A stretch of DNA of 64,000 nt, taken from DATBLE01 sp963837265 (GTDB taxonomy: Bacteria > Actinomycetota > Thermoleophilia > Gaiellales > Gaiellaceae). The stretch covers positions 620,001-684,000 of the forward strand of contig CAWIMQ010000001.1 in the NCBI GenBank assembly GCA_963837265.1, read 5' to 3'. Position numbers and translations under genes: made by a program. The notes under the pieces were generated by a model, which saw only the letters and a program-made list of their open reading frames with translations, was not told where the DNA came from and made no database searches. Shown piece after piece: positions 51,602 through 59,861 of this stretch (the first letter of the stretch is position 1; each line of letters opens with the position of its first letter).

Positions 51602-52240
51602 ATGAAGACCGTCCACGAGCACGTGATGGATCCGAAGTCCGGGCACGCCGTGGTCGTCAAGGAGGGCCAGCACTGGCGCGTCACCGATCTCGAGGGCAAG
51701 CAGGTCGTCGACATGGCCCTGTTCAACAACGACAACTACCGCGAGAAGCTCTCGACCTCGAACTCCCGCACGCGCTACTGGCCCAAGCCGGGCGAGGCAT
51801 ACGTGCCGCGCGACAAGCTGATGGAGGGCGACACGCTGATGTCCACGCTCTGCCGGCCGATGGCGACCATCGTCGAGGAGACGCCGGAGCCGAAGGGCAT
51901 CCACGACACGCACAACCGGATGTGCAACCGCTTCCTGTTCGAGTCGCACGGCGTCGAGGTGCAGGACGGCTGCCACGAGATCATCAGCAATGCTCTCGCG
52001 CCCTACGGGCTCTTACCCGAGGACATGCCGGACACCATGGACCTGTTCATGAACTACCAGCACAGCTGCGAGGACGGGCGCTGGCACATCAAGGAGCCGG
52101 TCTCGAAGCCGGGCGACTACATCGAGTTTCGAGCTGACATGGACCTGCTCGTGGGCTTCTCCAACTGCCCCGAGGACCGGCTCACGGACTGCAACGCACG
52201 CAACTGCACTCCGATGAAGGTCGAGGTCTTCGACGCCTGA
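51602..52240 (+). CDS. DUF1989 (urea carboxylase-associated) protein
   Basis: A 212-residue DUF1989 protein without the extra ends of the other copy. The core motifs are VDMALFNNDNYREKLSTSNS, IHDTHNRMCNR, GCHEIISNALAPYGL and DCNARNCTPMKVEV, with several Cys and His for metal binding. Family members act as carboxyguanidine deiminase subunits and often work as heterodimers, so this copy and the 48404 copy may pair. No urea carboxylase or allophanate hydrolase gene was seen. ATG 51602 has GGGAGG upstream. It follows the M20 gene by 14 bases. Confidence 0.88.
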   Translation: MKTVHEHVMDPKSGHAVVVKEGQHWRVTDLEGKQVVDMALFNNDNYREKLSTSNSRTRYWPKPGEAYVPRDKLMEGDTLMSTLCRPMATIVEETPEPKGIHDTHNRMCNRFLFESHGVEVQDGCHEIISNALAPYGLLPEDMPDTMDLFMNYQHSCEDGRWHIKEPVSKPGDYIEFRADMDLLVGFSNCPEDRLTDCNARNCTPMKVEVFDA

Positions 52241-52274
52241 GCGGGACGCTTCCCGCCGGCCGGCCGCTCCACGA

Positions 52275-52416
52275 GGGGGATACCCCCATGTCCCGCGGGG
52301 GTTTCCCCCGTTGAAAGACGCGAGCGGGGGGTTGAGAATCCGGCGATGCCGCTGGCGACCCGCCCGCGGGACCGGGTCCTCACGTACCCGGTCGCGCTCA
52401 ATCGAGGGCAGCCCTC
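52275..52416 (+). promoter_or_regulatory. Structured leader upstream of the importer
   Basis: Four hairpins occupy the gap before the BMP gene: GGGGG-ATA-CCCCC (52275-52287), GGGGG-TTT-CCCCC (52297-52309), GACCGGGT/ACCCGGTC (52370-52393) and GAGGGC-A-GCCCTC (52404-52416). The first two could end the DUF1989 transcript; the later ones sit in the importer leader and may regulate it. No known riboswitch class was recognised. Confidence 0.45.
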
Positions 52417-52512
52417 TCGCCCCCGAGCGTCCTGGAAGTCCGTGACGCCCGGCGTCGCCCCGCGACCGACGGCGACCGGGCGCCACCAGACAACAGAGGA
52501 GGAAGGTGGAGA

Positions 52513-53598
52513 ATGAGTGGCCTTAAGAAGCGCCATGGGGTGCTCGCCGCCCTTGCGGCCGCGGTGATCGTCGGTGGGGTGTTCGTGTTCGGAGCTTCGG
52601 GACACACCACGAAGACGTACACGATCGGCGCGGCGCTGATCGGCCCGAAGAACGACAAGTCCTTCAACCAGGCGGCCTACGAGGGCATCCTGCTCGCGAT
52701 GAAGCAGAACCCCGGGAAGTTCAAGCTCGTGTCGGTGCTCGAGAACCGGGCCACCGACCAGCAGCGCACGCAGTCGATCGAGACGCTCGCTCCGCTCGTC
52801 GACATCGTGATCGCCGTCAGCGCCGCCTACGGGCCGGTCCTCGACGCCGAGGCGGACAGGTTCCCGACGAAGTACTTCATCGACGTGGCCGGGTACACGG
52901 CGAAGTACCACAAGAACGTGACCGGCTTCGCGAACGACTGGGGCGCCCCGGCGTTCGTGGGCGGCGCGATCGCGGCCACGCTGTCGAAGTCCGGCATCGT
53001 CGGGTATGTCGGCGGCGCCGAGATCCCGCCGACGACGCAGGGGGCCGCCGGCTTCAAGCACGGCGCGCAGCTGATCAAAAAGAAGATCAAGGTGCTGTCG
53101 AACATCACGGGCGACTTCAACGACGTGGCGAAGGCCAAGCAGGCGACCGCGGCCGAGCTCGCCGACGGCGCCGACGTGATCTTCCCGTTCCTCGACGCCG
53201 GCATCGACGGCGCGTATCAGGCCGGCAAGGACTCGGGGAAGAACCCGCCGATGTTCAAGATCACGATCCCGGACTGCAAGACCTACGGCAACACCGTCGG
53301 CACCGAGATCCAGAACAACACCCTGGCGGTCTCGCTCCTGCTCAAGAGGTACATCGCGGGCAAGCTCCTGCCGGGCGCGATCTTCCAGGATCTCAAGGAT
53401 CCGACGGTCGCGACGATGAAGCTCTGCCCGAGGTACGCCAAGAACCCGAAGGTGGCCGCGGTCACCAAGCGGATCATCGCCGGGCTGAACAGCGGCAAGA
53501 TCAAGTGGCCCAAAGACACGATCAACCCGCGGGTGAAGTACCAGTACACCGAGGGCATCTTCAGCACGAAGATCATCAACAAGGGGAAGACGGGCTAG
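52513..53598 (+). CDS. BMP-family ABC transporter substrate-binding protein
   Basis: A 361-residue periplasmic-type binding protein of the BMP/Med family, which binds nucleosides or related bases for import. The N-terminal hydrophobic segment (GVLAALAAAVIVGGVFVFGA, ~9-28) is signal-like but has no lipobox Cys. The mature part shows YTIGAALIGPKNDKSFNQAA, VGYVGGAEIPP and DVIFPFLDAGIDGAYQAGKD. ATG 52513 has GAGGAGGAAGGTGG upstream. A terminator and a new promoter separate it from the ATPase gene, so it may be expressed more strongly. Confidence 0.92.
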   Translation: MSGLKKRHGVLAALAAAVIVGGVFVFGASGHTTKTYTIGAALIGPKNDKSFNQAAYEGILLAMKQNPGKFKLVSVLENRATDQQRTQSIETLAPLVDIVIAVSAAYGPVLDAEADRFPTKYFIDVAGYTAKYHKNVTGFANDWGAPAFVGGAIAATLSKSGIVGYVGGAEIPPTTQGAAGFKHGAQLIKKKIKVLSNITGDFNDVAKAKQATAAELADGADVIFPFLDAGIDGAYQAGKDSGKNPPMFKITIPDCKTYGNTVGTEIQNNTLAVSLLLKRYIAGKLLPGAIFQDLKDPTVATMKLCPRYAKNPKVAAVTKRIIAGLNSGKIKWPKDTINPRVKYQYTEGIFSTKIINKGKTG

Positions 53599-53607
53599 TC
53601 GATTGAC

Positions 53608-53660
53608 GGCCGGGGCGTCGTGAGCACCTGCACTCGCCGGCGCCCCGGCCGGCTCCTTTT
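53608..53660 (+). terminator. Terminator-like hairpin after the BMP gene
   Basis: GGCCGGGGCG (53608-53617) pairs with CGCCCCGGCC (53641-53650), followed by GGCTCCTTTT. This could end part of the BMP transcript before the ATPase promoter. Confidence 0.6.
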
Positions 53661-53668
53661 CCAAGTCG

Positions 53669-53674
53669 TATCCT
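53669..53674 (+). promoter_or_regulatory. TANNNT -10 box of the ABC ATPase gene
   Basis: TATCCT ends seven bases before ATG 53682 with no Shine-Dalgarno, a clear leaderless arrangement. Confidence 0.45.
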
Positions 53675-53681
53675 GAGCACG

Positions 53682-55250
53682 ATGGAAGCCCCACCGACCG
53701 AGCGCGAACTCGCGGCGCCCGGCGGGTCCGACTCCGGGGCTGCCCATCCCGCGCTCCGACTCGAGGGGATCACGAAACGGTTCCCGGGGGTGCTGGCGAA
53801 CGACGGGATCTCGCTCGAGGTTCGCAAGGGCGAGATCCTCGGCCTGCTCGGGGAGAACGGCGCCGGCAAGACGACGCTGATGAAGATCGTCTACGGGCTG
53901 TACCGGCCCGACGAGGGTCGCATCCTGATCGACGGCCAGGAGGTCACGATCCGCAGCCCGCAGCACGCGGTCGAGCTCGGGATCGGAATGGTGCACCAGC
54001 ACTTCATGCTCGTCCCGGACATGACCGTGGCGGAGAACGTCGGGATGTCCGCCTCGAGCCTGCCGGGGCTCGCCCGGCTCTCGCGGGTCGAGGCGAAGCT
54101 CGAGGAGCTCTGCCGGACCTTCGGGCTCGAGGTCGACCCGCGCTCACGCATCGAGGACCTCCGGCTCGGCGCCCGCCAGCGCGTCGAGATCGTCAAGCTC
54201 CTCTACCGCGGCGCCGACCTGCTCATTCTCGACGAGCCGACCGCGGCGCTCACTCCGCCCGAGTGGCACGAGCTTGCGCTGTTCCTGCGCTCGCTCGCCG
54301 CCCAGGGCAAGTCCGTCATCTTCATCACGCACAAGCTGGAGGAGCTCTTCGGACTCGTCGACCGCTGCACCGTGCTCCGCGACGGTCGAGTCGTGGGCAC
54401 CGTTCCGATCGGCGAGACGGACAAGCCTTCACTTGCGAGGATGATGGTCGGCCGCGAAGTGACGCTGCGCGTGGAGCGCCCCGAGCTCGAGCCCGGCGAC
54501 GCGGTGCTCGAGGTGGAGGGTCTGACCCTCCTCGAGGAGGGTCGCACCCTCCTCGAGGAGATCAGCTTCGACGTGCGGGAGCGCGAGGTGTTCGGCATCG
54601 CCGGGGTCGGCGGAAACGGCCAGAACGAGCTCGTCGATCTGCTGATCGGCCTCCGCGGCCCGACGGGCGGCTCGATCCGGATCGGCGGACAGCTGCTCGA
54701 GAAGGCGGACGCGCAGACGTTCGTGCAGGCCGGCGGTGCCCTGATCCCGGAGGATCGCCACCGCGAAGGGGTCGCCCTCGAGCTGAGCCTGCTCGACAAC
54801 CTGCTGATCAAGGAGTTCCGTAGCCGGTCGTTCTCGAGGCGGGGCATCCTCAACACCGAGGGCGCCCGCGAGCACGCGCAGAGGCTGGTCACCGAGTACG
54901 ACGTGAGGACTCCCGGGATCGCCGTGCCGATGAAACAACTCTCCGGGGGCAACCAGCAGAAGGCAGTGCTCGCCCGCGAGCTCGGCCGCAACCCGGCGCT
55001 CGTCATCGCCGCCCAGCCGACGCGCGGGCTCGACGTCGGCGCGATGGAGTTCGTCTACCAGCGCCTGAACGCCCAGAAAGCGGCGGGCGCGGCGATCCTG
55101 CTCATCTCGTTCGAGCTGGACGAGATCTTCTCCATGTGCGACCGCTTCGCGGTGATGGTGAAGGGGCGCTTCCTCCGTGTTCTGGAGGCAGGCTCGGCCG
55201 ACGCGGAGACCGTCGGGATGCTGATGGGCGGCGAGGAGCTGGGTCCGTGA
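53682..55250 (+). CDS. Nucleoside-type ABC transporter ATPase, two fused domains
   Basis: A 522-residue protein with two nucleotide-binding domains, as in sugar/nucleoside importers of the RbsA/NupA type. Domain 1 has Walker A GLLGENGAGKTTLMKI, signature LRLGARQRVEIV and Walker B LLILDEPTAAL. Domain 2 has a degenerate Walker A (GVGGNGQNEL, no Lys) and intact signature LSGGNQQKAVLAREL, with TRGLD. This asymmetry is normal for the family. The GTG of the first permease overlaps its stop. Confidence 0.93.
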   Translation: MEAPPTERELAAPGGSDSGAAHPALRLEGITKRFPGVLANDGISLEVRKGEILGLLGENGAGKTTLMKIVYGLYRPDEGRILIDGQEVTIRSPQHAVELGIGMVHQHFMLVPDMTVAENVGMSASSLPGLARLSRVEAKLEELCRTFGLEVDPRSRIEDLRLGARQRVEIVKLLYRGADLLILDEPTAALTPPEWHELALFLRSLAAQGKSVIFITHKLEELFGLVDRCTVLRDGRVVGTVPIGETDKPSLARMMVGREVTLRVERPELEPGDAVLEVEGLTLLEEGRTLLEEISFDVREREVFGIAGVGGNGQNELVDLLIGLRGPTGGSIRIGGQLLEKADAQTFVQAGGALIPEDRHREGVALELSLLDNLLIKEFRSRSFSRRGILNTEGAREHAQRLVTEYDVRTPGIAVPMKQLSGGNQQKAVLARELGRNPALVIAAQPTRGLDVGAMEFVYQRLNAQKAAGAAILLISFELDEIFSMCDRFAVMVKGRFLRVLEAGSADAETVGMLMGGEELGP

Positions 55251-56356
55251 TCGTCGCCCTGCGGAGGCGCGTGGTCGCGGGCGGGATCGAGTTCGTGCTG
55301 TCCGCGGTGGTTGCCTGCGCCGCCCTCGCCGTCGCCCTGATCTTCGTCGTTGCGTCGGGCGTGTCGCCCGGCAGGGCGGCGTCGGCCTTCGTCGACGGCG
55401 TCTTCGGCACCCAGCTCAACCTCGCCGGGACGCTGACACAGCTCGTGCCGCTGACGATGGTCGCGCTCGGCTGGATCGTCGTCTTCCGGGCGGGCCGGTT
55501 CCACGTCGGCTTCCCCGGCCAGATCATCTTCGGCGGCATGCTCGTCTCGGTCGTCGCGCTGAAGATCTCGCTGCCCCAGCCGATCCACCTCCCGCTCGCG
55601 ATCCTCGCGGGAATGGTCGGCGGTGCGCTGTACGCCGTCCCGGCAGCCTGGCTCTGGGCCAGACGCGGCGTGAACGAGATCCTCTCCACCCTCCTCCTGA
55701 ACCTCGTCGCCCTCCAGGCGGTGGCGTGGTGGGTGCGCAACCCATTCCACGACTCCTCGACGCCGCTGCCGATCACCGCCTACCTGCACGGGTCCGCCCG
55801 CTGGCCCTCGCTGATCGCGAACACGCAGCTCCACTACGACATCCTGCTGATCCCGTTCGCGATCGCGGCCGTCGCCTTCCTGATCTCGAAGACGACGTTC
55901 GGCTTCGGCGTCCGCCTCGTCGGCGCGAACGAAGAGGTCGCCCGGCACGCGGGCCTCTCCCCCGAGGCGGTCGGCAGCCAGGCGATAGTCCTCTCCGGGG
56001 CACTCGCCGGACTTGCCGGCTCCTCGCTCGTTCTCGCCAGTCAGACGCCCGCGATGGGCGAGGACTTCGCAGGCAGCTACGGCTTCACCGGGATCGCCGT
56101 GGCGCTGCTGGCGCGGAACTCGCCGCTCGGCGTCCTGCCCTCGGCGTTGCTCTTCGCGTCGCTCCAACAGGGAGGCACGGTGATGAACGCGACCGTCGGG
56201 ATCTCCTCGTCGCTCGCAGGCTTCCTCCAGGGGCTGATGATCATCCTCGTCCTCGGTGCGACAACGGTGCTCTTCCTCGCCCGCGAGCGGCAACGGACGC
56301 GGCGGGCGGCCCGAGCCGCCGGCCAGGCCGCCGTCGTGGGACCAGCCCGATCGTGA
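55247..56356 (+). CDS. Nucleoside-type ABC transporter permease 1
   Basis: A 369-residue inner-membrane permease of the BPD_transp_2/YufP family, with about nine to ten hydrophobic helices. The conserved cytoplasmic loop is GFGVRLVGANEEVARHAGLS, followed by ALAGLAGSSLVLAS. It forms a heterodimer with the next gene product. GTG 55247 overlaps the ATPase stop and its own stop overlaps the next GTG. Confidence 0.93.
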   Translation: MIVALRRRVVAGGIEFVLSAVVACAALAVALIFVVASGVSPGRAASAFVDGVFGTQLNLAGTLTQLVPLTMVALGWIVVFRAGRFHVGFPGQIIFGGMLVSVVALKISLPQPIHLPLAILAGMVGGALYAVPAAWLWARRGVNEILSTLLLNLVALQAVAWWVRNPFHDSSTPLPITAYLHGSARWPSLIANTQLHYDILLIPFAIAAVAFLISKTTFGFGVRLVGANEEVARHAGLSPEAVGSQAIVLSGALAGLAGSSLVLASQTPAMGEDFAGSYGFTGIAVALLARNSPLGVLPSALLFASLQQGGTVMNATVGISSSLAGFLQGLMIILVLGATTVLFLARERQRTRRAARAAGQAAVVGPARS

Positions 56357-57462
56357 TGCCGCTGATCGCCACCCTCGGCGTCTCGCCGTTCGACACGAAC
56401 TGGCTCGCCTCGGCGCTGATCCTGACCACGCCGATCCTGCTCGCCGCGACCGGGGAGCTGATCTCGGAGCGTGCGGGCGTCCTGAACGTCGGTCTGGAAG
56501 GGATGATGCTCGCGGGGGCGTTCTTCTCCTACTACGTCGAGTGGAAGAGCGGCAGCCTGGCTGCCGGCGTCTTCGCCGGGATCGCCGCCGGGATGGCCTT
56601 CGGAGCGGTCATGGCGCTGCTCTCGATCGAGGCAGGCGCCGACCAGATCGTCTCAGGCGTCGGCATCAACCTCGCCGCGATCGGCTTGACCAGCTACCTG
56701 TTCGACCAGATCTTCGGGAACCTCGCCCAGATCGTCCTGCCGACGATGGGGCCCGTCGCGATTCCCGGTCTGTCCGACATCCCCGACCTCGGACCGGCCC
56801 TGTTCGACCGGGACTTGGTCTTGTACCTCGCGTTCCTGCTCGTGCCTGCGACGTGGGTTCTGCTCTACCACACCAAGTGGGGCCTGGCGATTCGGGCCTC
56901 CGGAGAGCTGCCTGCCGCCGCGGACACGGCCGGGATCAGCGTGCGGCGGGTACGCTGGGCCGGCGTGCTGGCAGCCAGCGCCCTGGCGGGGCTCGCGGGT
57001 GCGCACCTCGCGGTCGTCGAGGTGGGAATCTTCCACCAGGAGATGACAGCGGGCCGCGGCTTCCTCGCGCTCGTCGCGGTGATCTTCGGGCGGTGGCGCC
57101 CGCTCGGAGTGCTCGGCGCGTGCTTCGCGCTGGGCGGAACCGATGCGCTGCAGCTTCGACTCGCCGACCGCTCGGAGGTGCCCCGTGCCCTCTGGGGAGG
57201 GATCGTCGCCGTCGCGGTCGCCTTCGCCCTCTACAAGCTCCTCGTCTCGCGCGGCCGGCCGGGCAGCGCCACGCTCGTCGTGGTCACGATGGTCACGGGG
57301 GGAGCCGTCGGGCTGCTCGTGTCCACGCCGCACGTCTTTCTGCCGATTCAGCTGTGGCGCTCGCTGCCCTACCTGCTCGCGCTCGTGGTCCTCGCCGGCG
57401 GGATCACGCGGGCCCGGATGCCGAGCAAGCTCACGCTGCCGTACTTCCGCGGCGAGAGCTGA
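56353..57462 (+). CDS. Nucleoside-type ABC transporter permease 2
   Basis: A 369-residue permease of the YufQ type. It has the family start ATGELISERAGVLNVGLEGMM, the coupling loop WGLAIRASGELPAAADTAGI and the GLAGAHLAVVEVG helix. GTG 56353 overlaps the previous stop (GTGA); an ATG one codon on is equivalent. The molybdenum hydroxylase gene starts ten bases after its stop, tying transport to oxidation of the imported compound. Confidence 0.93.
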   Translation: MMPLIATLGVSPFDTNWLASALILTTPILLAATGELISERAGVLNVGLEGMMLAGAFFSYYVEWKSGSLAAGVFAGIAAGMAFGAVMALLSIEAGADQIVSGVGINLAAIGLTSYLFDQIFGNLAQIVLPTMGPVAIPGLSDIPDLGPALFDRDLVLYLAFLLVPATWVLLYHTKWGLAIRASGELPAAADTAGISVRRVRWAGVLAASALAGLAGAHLAVVEVGIFHQEMTAGRGFLALVAVIFGRWRPLGVLGACFALGGTDALQLRLADRSEVPRALWGGIVAVAVAFALYKLLVSRGRPGSATLVVVTMVTGGAVGLLVSTPHVFLPIQLWRSLPYLLALVVLAGGITRARMPSKLTLPYFRGES

Positions 57463-57472
57463 GGCTGCGCGC

Positions 57473-59860
57473 GTGGTCGCGGTCGAGGTCCCGCCACGCC
57501 CCCGCGCCGTCGGCGCGCGCGTCCTGCGCCGCGAGGACTCACGGCTCCTGACCGGGCGTGGACGCTACGTCAGCGACGTCGAGCCGCCGGGCGTTCTGCA
57601 CGCCGCTTTCGTGCGCAGCCCCCATGCGCACGCCCGGATCGCGACAGTCGATCGCAGTGCGGCTGCCGGGCTTCCGGGAGTGGTCGCCGTCCTCACGGTC
57701 CAGGATCTCGACGGGCTTGCGCGGCCGCTGCGGGCCCGCAAGAGCACCCCGGGTTACAACGAGTGCGACACCGAGATCCTGGCCCGCGAGAAGGTCCGGT
57801 TCGCCGGTGACCCCGTCTGCCTCGTCCTCGCCGAGAGCCGCTACGCGGCCGAAGACGCAGCGGAGGCGGTGGATGTCGAGTACGAGCCGCTCCAGCCGGT
57901 GCTGACGCTCGAGCAGGCGCTGGCGGAGGGAGCCCCGGCGATTCACGACGAGGTCCCGGGCAACCGCTTCAACACGTTCGAGACCGTGACCGGCGAGGTC
58001 GGGGAGGCCTTCGCCTCCGCCGAGCACGTGGTCGAGCTCGAGATCCGCCAGCAGCGCTACACGGCGGTTGCGCTGGAGGGCCGGACGGCGATCGCCCTCT
58101 GGGACCCGGGATCGGCGCAGCTCACCGCCTGGCTCTCGAGCCAGGTCCCGCACATCGCCAGGACCGGGCTCGCCCGGCATCTCGGGCTGCCGGAGGCGCG
58201 CGTGCGGGTGGTCGCGCCAGACGTCGGCGGGGGGTTCGGGCCAAAATGCGTCCTCTATCCGGAGGACGTGGCCGTCTGCGCCGCGGCGATCAGGCTGGCC
58301 CGGCCGGTGAAGTGGGTCAGCGATCGCGTGGAGGACCTCCAGTCGACCCTGCACGGGCGGGAGGCGGTGAGCCGGATCCGGGCGGCCGCAGGCGGCGACG
58401 GCCGCGTCAGCGCCGTGTCGGTGGAGCTCCTCACCTCCAACGGCGCCTACGCTCCCTGGCCCTACACGGCGGCGCTGGACTCCGGTCAGGCGAGCGAGAA
58501 CATGACCGGTCCCTACGACATCCCGCACTTCTCGCGGACGGTGAACGCGGTCGCGACCAACAAGGCGCCGATGGGGCCCTACCGCGGGGTCGGGCGCGTG
58601 GTCGCCTGCCTGTCGATCGAACGGGTGCTGGACGAGCTCGCGGGCCGTGCCGGCCTCGACCCGCTCGAGGTCAGACGCCGGAACCTCGTGCGCGAGTTTC
58701 CGCACACCACCGCGACCGGACTCGTCTTCGAGAGCGGCGACTACCTGGGCATGCTCGACATCCTCGAGCGCACGATGCAGTGGAGCCTCCTGCGCTCCGA
58801 GAACGAGGCCCTTCGGGGGGAGGGTCGCCACCGCGGCGCCGGCGTCGCGCTCGCCGTCGAGCACTCCGCCTACGGGCCCCGGTCGCTTGCCTCCCGGGGC
58901 ATGGACATGACGCTCGCCTACGACACGGCGTCGGTCCGGATGGAGCCGGACGGTACGGTGCGCGTCGCAGTCGGACTGCACAACCACGGCCAGGGGCACG
59001 AGACGACGATCGCGCAGGTCGCGGCCGACGAGCTGGGAATCCACGCGAACGACATCGAGGTGGTGTACGGAGACACAGCCGTCGTGCCCTACGGCCTCGG
59101 CACCTGGGCCAGCCGGAGCACGGTGTGCTCGGGGGGCGCGACCGTGCTCGCCGCCCGCGACCTGCGGGAGCGGATGGTCGAGATCGCCGCCGGAATGCTC
59201 GAGGCCAATCCGGCCGACCTCGTGGTCGGGGACGGGTCGGTCTCGGTTCGCGGAAACCCGACTCTCGGCGTCCGGATCGCGGACGTCGCCCGGCGCGCGA
59301 GCCACGAGCCGCACCTGCTCCCGCCGGGAATCGAGCCGGGGCTCGAGTTCACCCGGCGCTTCGTCGCGCCCGATCCGGGCACGTTCTCGAGCTCGGCGCA
59401 TGGTGCACACCTCGAGGTCGACGTCGAGACGGGCGCGATCCGGATCCTTCGCTACGTCGTCGTCGAGGACTGCGGCACGGTCGTCAACCCGACGATCGTC
59501 GAAGGGCAGGTGCACGGCGGCGTGGCGCAGGGCGTGGGCGGGGCGATCTACGAGCAGCTCGTCTACGACGTGGAGGGCTCGCTCGTGACCACCGGCTTGA
59601 TGGACTATCTGCTGCCGGGCGCGAGCGAGGTGCCGCCGATCGAGGTCGAGCACCTCGAGTCGCCCTCTCCGAACGTGCCCGGTGGGTTCAAGGGGATGGG
59701 CGAGGGCGGCGCGATCAACGCGCCGGCGGCGATCGTGGCGGCGGTCAACGACGCCCTGTCACCGTTCGGGATCGTCGCGAACCACACCCCGCTCACTCCG
59801 GAGTGGATCGCAACTGCGGTACGAGAAGCGCGGCTCTCGGAATCGGGGTGCAAGCCCTGA
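57473..59860 (+). CDS. Molybdenum hydroxylase large subunit (xanthine dehydrogenase family), copy 1
   Basis: A 795-residue molybdopterin-binding subunit of the xanthine dehydrogenase/CoxL family, which hydroxylates heterocycles or aldehydes using water. Motifs are GARVLRREDSRLLTGRGRYV, DVGGGFGPKC, GPYRGVGR (pterin contact), LHNHGQGHETT and the catalytic Glu in FKGMGEGG. The subunit needs FAD and 2Fe-2S partners, which are not adjacent. GTG 57473 begins just behind permease 2. Malonyl-CoA decarboxylase follows by one base. Substrate probably a purine, pyrimidine or related base, by context. Confidence 0.9.
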   Translation: MVAVEVPPRPRAVGARVLRREDSRLLTGRGRYVSDVEPPGVLHAAFVRSPHAHARIATVDRSAAAGLPGVVAVLTVQDLDGLARPLRARKSTPGYNECDTEILAREKVRFAGDPVCLVLAESRYAAEDAAEAVDVEYEPLQPVLTLEQALAEGAPAIHDEVPGNRFNTFETVTGEVGEAFASAEHVVELEIRQQRYTAVALEGRTAIALWDPGSAQLTAWLSSQVPHIARTGLARHLGLPEARVRVVAPDVGGGFGPKCVLYPEDVAVCAAAIRLARPVKWVSDRVEDLQSTLHGREAVSRIRAAAGGDGRVSAVSVELLTSNGAYAPWPYTAALDSGQASENMTGPYDIPHFSRTVNAVATNKAPMGPYRGVGRVVACLSIERVLDELAGRAGLDPLEVRRRNLVREFPHTTATGLVFESGDYLGMLDILERTMQWSLLRSENEALRGEGRHRGAGVALAVEHSAYGPRSLASRGMDMTLAYDTASVRMEPDGTVRVAVGLHNHGQGHETTIAQVAADELGIHANDIEVVYGDTAVVPYGLGTWASRSTVCSGGATVLAARDLRERMVEIAAGMLEANPADLVVGDGSVSVRGNPTLGVRIADVARRASHEPHLLPPGIEPGLEFTRRFVAPDPGTFSSSAHGAHLEVDVETGAIRILRYVVVEDCGTVVNPTIVEGQVHGGVAQGVGGAIYEQLVYDVEGSLVTTGLMDYLLPGASEVPPIEVEHLESPSPNVPGGFKGMGEGGAINAPAAIVAAVNDALSPFGIVANHTPLTPEWIATAVREARLSESGCKP

Positions 59861-59861
59861 G

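Noticed and set aside
52241..52512. Purine, guanidine or xanthine riboswitch
   Set aside because: Hairpins are clear, but I could not match a conserved core of any known class.
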